This document shows positions 62,239-64,000 of a DNA stretch of 64,000 nucleotides, one piece after another. Source of the stretch: Nostoc sp. TCL240-02 (GTDB lineage: Bacteria; Cyanobacteriota; Cyanobacteriia; Cyanobacteriales; Nostocaceae); assembly GCF_013343235.1 (NCBI RefSeq), contig NZ_CP040094.1, positions 4,712,501-4,776,500 on the forward strand, read 5' to 3'. A program made the position numbers and the translations under genes. Under the pieces are notes generated by a model. It was not told where the DNA came from. It saw only the letters and a list, made by a program, of their open reading frames with translations, and did no database searches. Numbering within the stretch: position 1 is the stretch's first letter; each line of letters begins with the position of its first letter.

Positions 62239-62305
62239 CGCCTCACCGAAAAAATGGGTATGAAGCCCCGTCCTTGCAGGACAGCTTTTGTTAATAGAAA
62301 TACTA

Positions 62306-62455
62306 ACGCTTTGGTATCCTATTTATTGGTTAGCAGGATTAGCAAAAGCTATCACTGCCTTAGTATCTCTATATACAGCAATAGCTCTAGCACCTTTAAT
62401 TCCTAAAGTATTAGCATTACCAAGTACAGCACAGTTAGAAGCAGCGAATCTTTCA
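62306..62455 (+). pseudogene. Relic of a sensor histidine kinase N-terminal membrane region
   Basis: The frame reads WYPIYWLAGLAKAITALVS, LYTAIALAPLIPKVLALPS, TAQLEAANLSM and stops near 62468. Such a transmembrane pair followed by P-S-x-A-Q-L-E-A-A-N is the standard link between the membrane part and the coiled coil or PAS domain of many cyanobacterial sensor kinases. Neither the beginning nor the kinase domain is present. Confidence 0.6.
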
Positions 62456-62466
62456 ATGTATAACGT

Positions 62467-62780
62467 GTGACTGTTAATGACAAGGTTGTTGAAGATTGTC
62501 AGAATTGGCTGAGTTTCCATCCGGTTTGGGGAGAATTGCCAGTAGAGGCACTGCAAGCGATCGCTCAGTCGTTCCATTGCTTTGGTGTAGAACCCCAAAC
62601 GTTGATCTACCAAGAGGGACAAACCCCCATCGGGCTGTACCTGTTGAAGTCGGGAACAGTGGAGATTTTCCAGCGTTCACTGATTGTCAATTGCTAATTC
62701 GCTACCGGAATGCAGGGGATTTGTTTGGTCATACGCTGATTGCAAATAGGAACCTATCAAACCAGGGCGATCGCCCTGGA
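62467..62780 (+). pseudogene. Decayed cyclic-nucleotide-binding domain gene
   Basis: An opening frame reads WLSFHPVWGELPVEALQAIA, SFHCFGVEPQTLIYQEGQTP, IGLYLLKSGTVEIFQ, the start of a Crp-type cyclic-nucleotide-binding barrel. After a frameshift near 62680 the domain goes on in the next frame as DCQLLIRYRNAGDLFGHTL and then loses similarity. No DNA-binding part follows. Confidence 0.65.
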
Positions 62781-62923
62781 AGAAGTGAACCACAAGTCCG
62801 TAAACGCCGCCCAAAAGCTTACCCTTTAATGACAAAACCTCGGCACTCATTACAAAAGCAACTGCAAACCGCTTAAACCAAAAGTGTTTCGGCTTTTCTT
62901 AGTGTCATTCGTCCTTAGGCATT

Positions 62924-62968
62924 GGGAAGAATTTCTTCCCTATTCCCCGGTTTGTCAGTCGGGAATAG
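62924..62968 (+). terminator. Pair of short hairpins before the cupin gene
   Basis: GGGAAGAATTTCTTCCC (62924-62940) is a perfect short hairpin, and directly overlapping it CTATTCCC (62940-62947) pairs with GGGAATAG (62961-62968), followed after three bases by TTTTT. The second resembles an intrinsic terminator, the first could also be a regulatory site for the downstream gene. Confidence 0.4.
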
Positions 62969-63027
62969 TGACTTTTTAGCTCAAATATAGAGTATACTCT
63001 TCTTAACAGTTAATTAGTCTTTTTGTC

Positions 63028-63582
63028 ATGGCTAACCTACTACTTGACAACGGTACGATTGAGAGCGATTTAGGCGAAATAGCTCGTGAACTTGCGCCTT
63101 TTGACATTCAACTCAGACATTACGACCCAGGAACATCGCTACTCTTCCCCAATCTGTTAAACCAGGACGTTTTAACTGAGTCTGAGAAACGTTATTGCGT
63201 AGAACTCCATAACAGCGTCTTTGAATTTCTTCAGCAAGAAAATGGCGCTATCTGGTGTGACTTGCTAAATGTGCATCCAGGTTCCTTTAATCTTCATCAT
63301 CTGATAGCAACCTACAGCCGTTACCATACTCATCCTGCGCCTGAAGCCCTCTACGTGTTAGCAGGAGAAATGATCTATGGCTTTGTACGACCTGATGGCA
63401 GTCAGGTACAGCTTTTAGTTCAGGCACAAGACTATCTTTACATCCCCGCTGAGGTTGAGCATTGGTGTAGTCCAACTGCGTCGTTGAATTTCAAAGCAGT
63501 ACGCTATTTTGCAATAGCCGAAGGTTGGGTTCCCAATTATACGGGTACTCAAGTTAGTGATTCGCTCAATAAGCCAGGTTAA
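63028..63582 (+). CDS. Cupin protein related to acireductone dioxygenase
   Basis: 184 residues, a single cupin barrel. The metal-binding motif is YHTHPAPEALYVLAGEM (His-x-His then Glu), with a further ligand His in IPAEVEHWC, and the closing strand FAIAEGWVPNYTGT is a characteristic of acireductone dioxygenase (ARD), which acts in methionine salvage. The N-terminal half is longer and different from canonical MtnD proteins and the H-x-H-x-x-x-E spacing should be compared before assigning this substrate. The gene stands alone, with a promoter-like AT-rich region ahead of it. Confidence 0.65.
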   Translation: MANLLLDNGTIESDLGEIARELAPFDIQLRHYDPGTSLLFPNLLNQDVLTESEKRYCVELHNSVFEFLQQENGAIWCDLLNVHPGSFNLHHLIATYSRYHTHPAPEALYVLAGEMIYGFVRPDGSQVQLLVQAQDYLYIPAEVEHWCSPTASLNFKAVRYFAIAEGWVPNYTGTQVSDSLNKPG

Positions 63583-63724
63583 AGCTCAGTTACATTATTG
63601 CAAACTGTGATATTAGTTTTTATCCAATTGAACAGGTTGTCATCTACCTCAAAGAAACCACGGCAAACGCAGTATCATCTGACTTGACAAAATGGTTAAA
63701 TAATGTAGTGTAAAACTGAAAGAT
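63583..63724. other. Short gene-free convergent spacer
   Basis: No defined element; the convergent genes on both sides end here. Confidence 0.4.
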
Positions 63725-64000
63725 TCACTCAACTTCCTCACAGAGAATTAACAGCGTTTCCATCGCCTCTGCTAGAGAAATCAACTCTGTCCAAGAGGAG
63801 CCACTAACTAAATTTTGGGCGTGAGCTAATCGGTTTCGCAACTGTTCCGCAGACTTTAGGAAGCGTTCACCAAACCGTTTGGATTTTAATCCCAGTTGCT
63901 GGAGAAGTTCTGGCTGATTTAAAATTAACTCTCGCTTATCACAGAATTGCAGATAATCTAACAAATCCGTAGCTTCGTTTCTTTCCTGACTCTCTCGCCA
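63725..64000 (-). CDS. C-terminal end of a HEPN-like domain protein (partial)
   Basis: The frame is open to the right edge of the window, so about 91 codons of the C-terminus are seen. It is all helical: LLDYLQFCDKRELILNQPEL, then FLKSAEQLRNRLAHAQN, then LISLAEAMETLLILCEEVE. R-N-R-L-A-H is an R-x4-H motif as in HEPN-type nuclease or nucleotide-binding domains. Full-length Nostoc relatives often have CBS or other sensor domains ahead, which cannot be checked here. Confidence 0.55.
   Translation of the reverse strand, partial: WRESQERNEATDLLDYLQFCDKRELILNQPELLQQLGLKSKRFGERFLKSAEQLRNRLAHAQNLVSGSSWTELISLAEAMETLLILCEEVE

Noticed and set aside
1..64000. tRNA, rRNA or other known structured RNA genes
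   Set aside because: None recognised by reading; small RNAs cannot be excluded without a covariance search.

Overview
The window comes from a filamentous, probably heterocyst-forming cyanobacterium of the Nostoc/Anabaena type. The evidence is the very frequent HIP1 octamer (GCGATCGC), the short tandemly repeated heptamer arrays between genes, several dispersed palindromic repeat families, and cyanobacterial protein families throughout (pentapeptide repeats, DUF3386, DUF1400, DUF2301, AAA_35-type ATPases, a serine/threonine kinase fused to a histidine kinase). Coding density is moderate. Gene remnants and repeats fill many gaps, so this looks like accessory chromosome or a large plasmid around a few core genes (thrB, trmJ-like, dprA). 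I saw no rRNA, tRNA or CRISPR.

Layout. 0-0.6 kb: the end of a polymorphic toxin with a TNT-type NAD glycohydrolase domain, followed by a candidate immunity gene. 0.8-6 kb: DUF3386 protein, GAF-LuxR regulator, two unknown proteins, AAA_35 ATPase. 6-20 kb: repeat-rich gap, secreted zinc metalloprotease, alpha/beta hydrolase, HugZ-like protein, aldo/keto reductase, macrodomain-like protein, an unknown protein with an internal duplication, pentapeptide protein, Arg/Tyr-rich exported protein, peroxiredoxin-like protein, AI-2E-type permease. 20-26 kb: an 1820-residue kinase/ATPase/GAF/histidine kinase. 26.6-32.3 kb: a same-strand run of lipoxygenase, cytochrome P450, unknown protein and membrane alpha/beta hydrolase, which reads as an oxylipin module. 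32.5-39.2 kb: a TpsB remnant, two TpsA-like exoproteins and, between them, an IS630-family element.

39-44 kb: coiled-coil protein, homoserine kinase, TrmJ-like methyltransferase, beta-lactamase-fold protein, then an 84-bp tandem repeat and nested inverted repeats. 44.4-52 kb: a type I restriction-modification locus in the order hsdR-hsdM-[ParD/ParE-like pair]-[hicB-hicA]-hsdS, with two toxin-antitoxin modules between the methylase and specificity genes. 52-56 kb: dprA, a DUF1400-SGNH fusion and two membrane proteins. 56.3-61.6 kb: a decayed and two intact DUF4157 (eCIS core domain) proteins that share an N-terminal leader, plus a HEAT-repeat protein; these are candidate cargo of an extracellular contractile injection system. 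61.7-64 kb: DUF1772 protein, remnants of a sensor kinase and a cyclic-nucleotide-binding protein, an acireductone-dioxygenase-like cupin, and the C-terminus of a HEPN-like protein cut by the window edge.

The strongest candidates for something undescribed are the DUF4157 cluster with its duplicated leader and promoter block, the lipoxygenase-P450-unknown-hydrolase cluster, and the toxin-antitoxin-loaded type I restriction locus flanked by unusual repeats.
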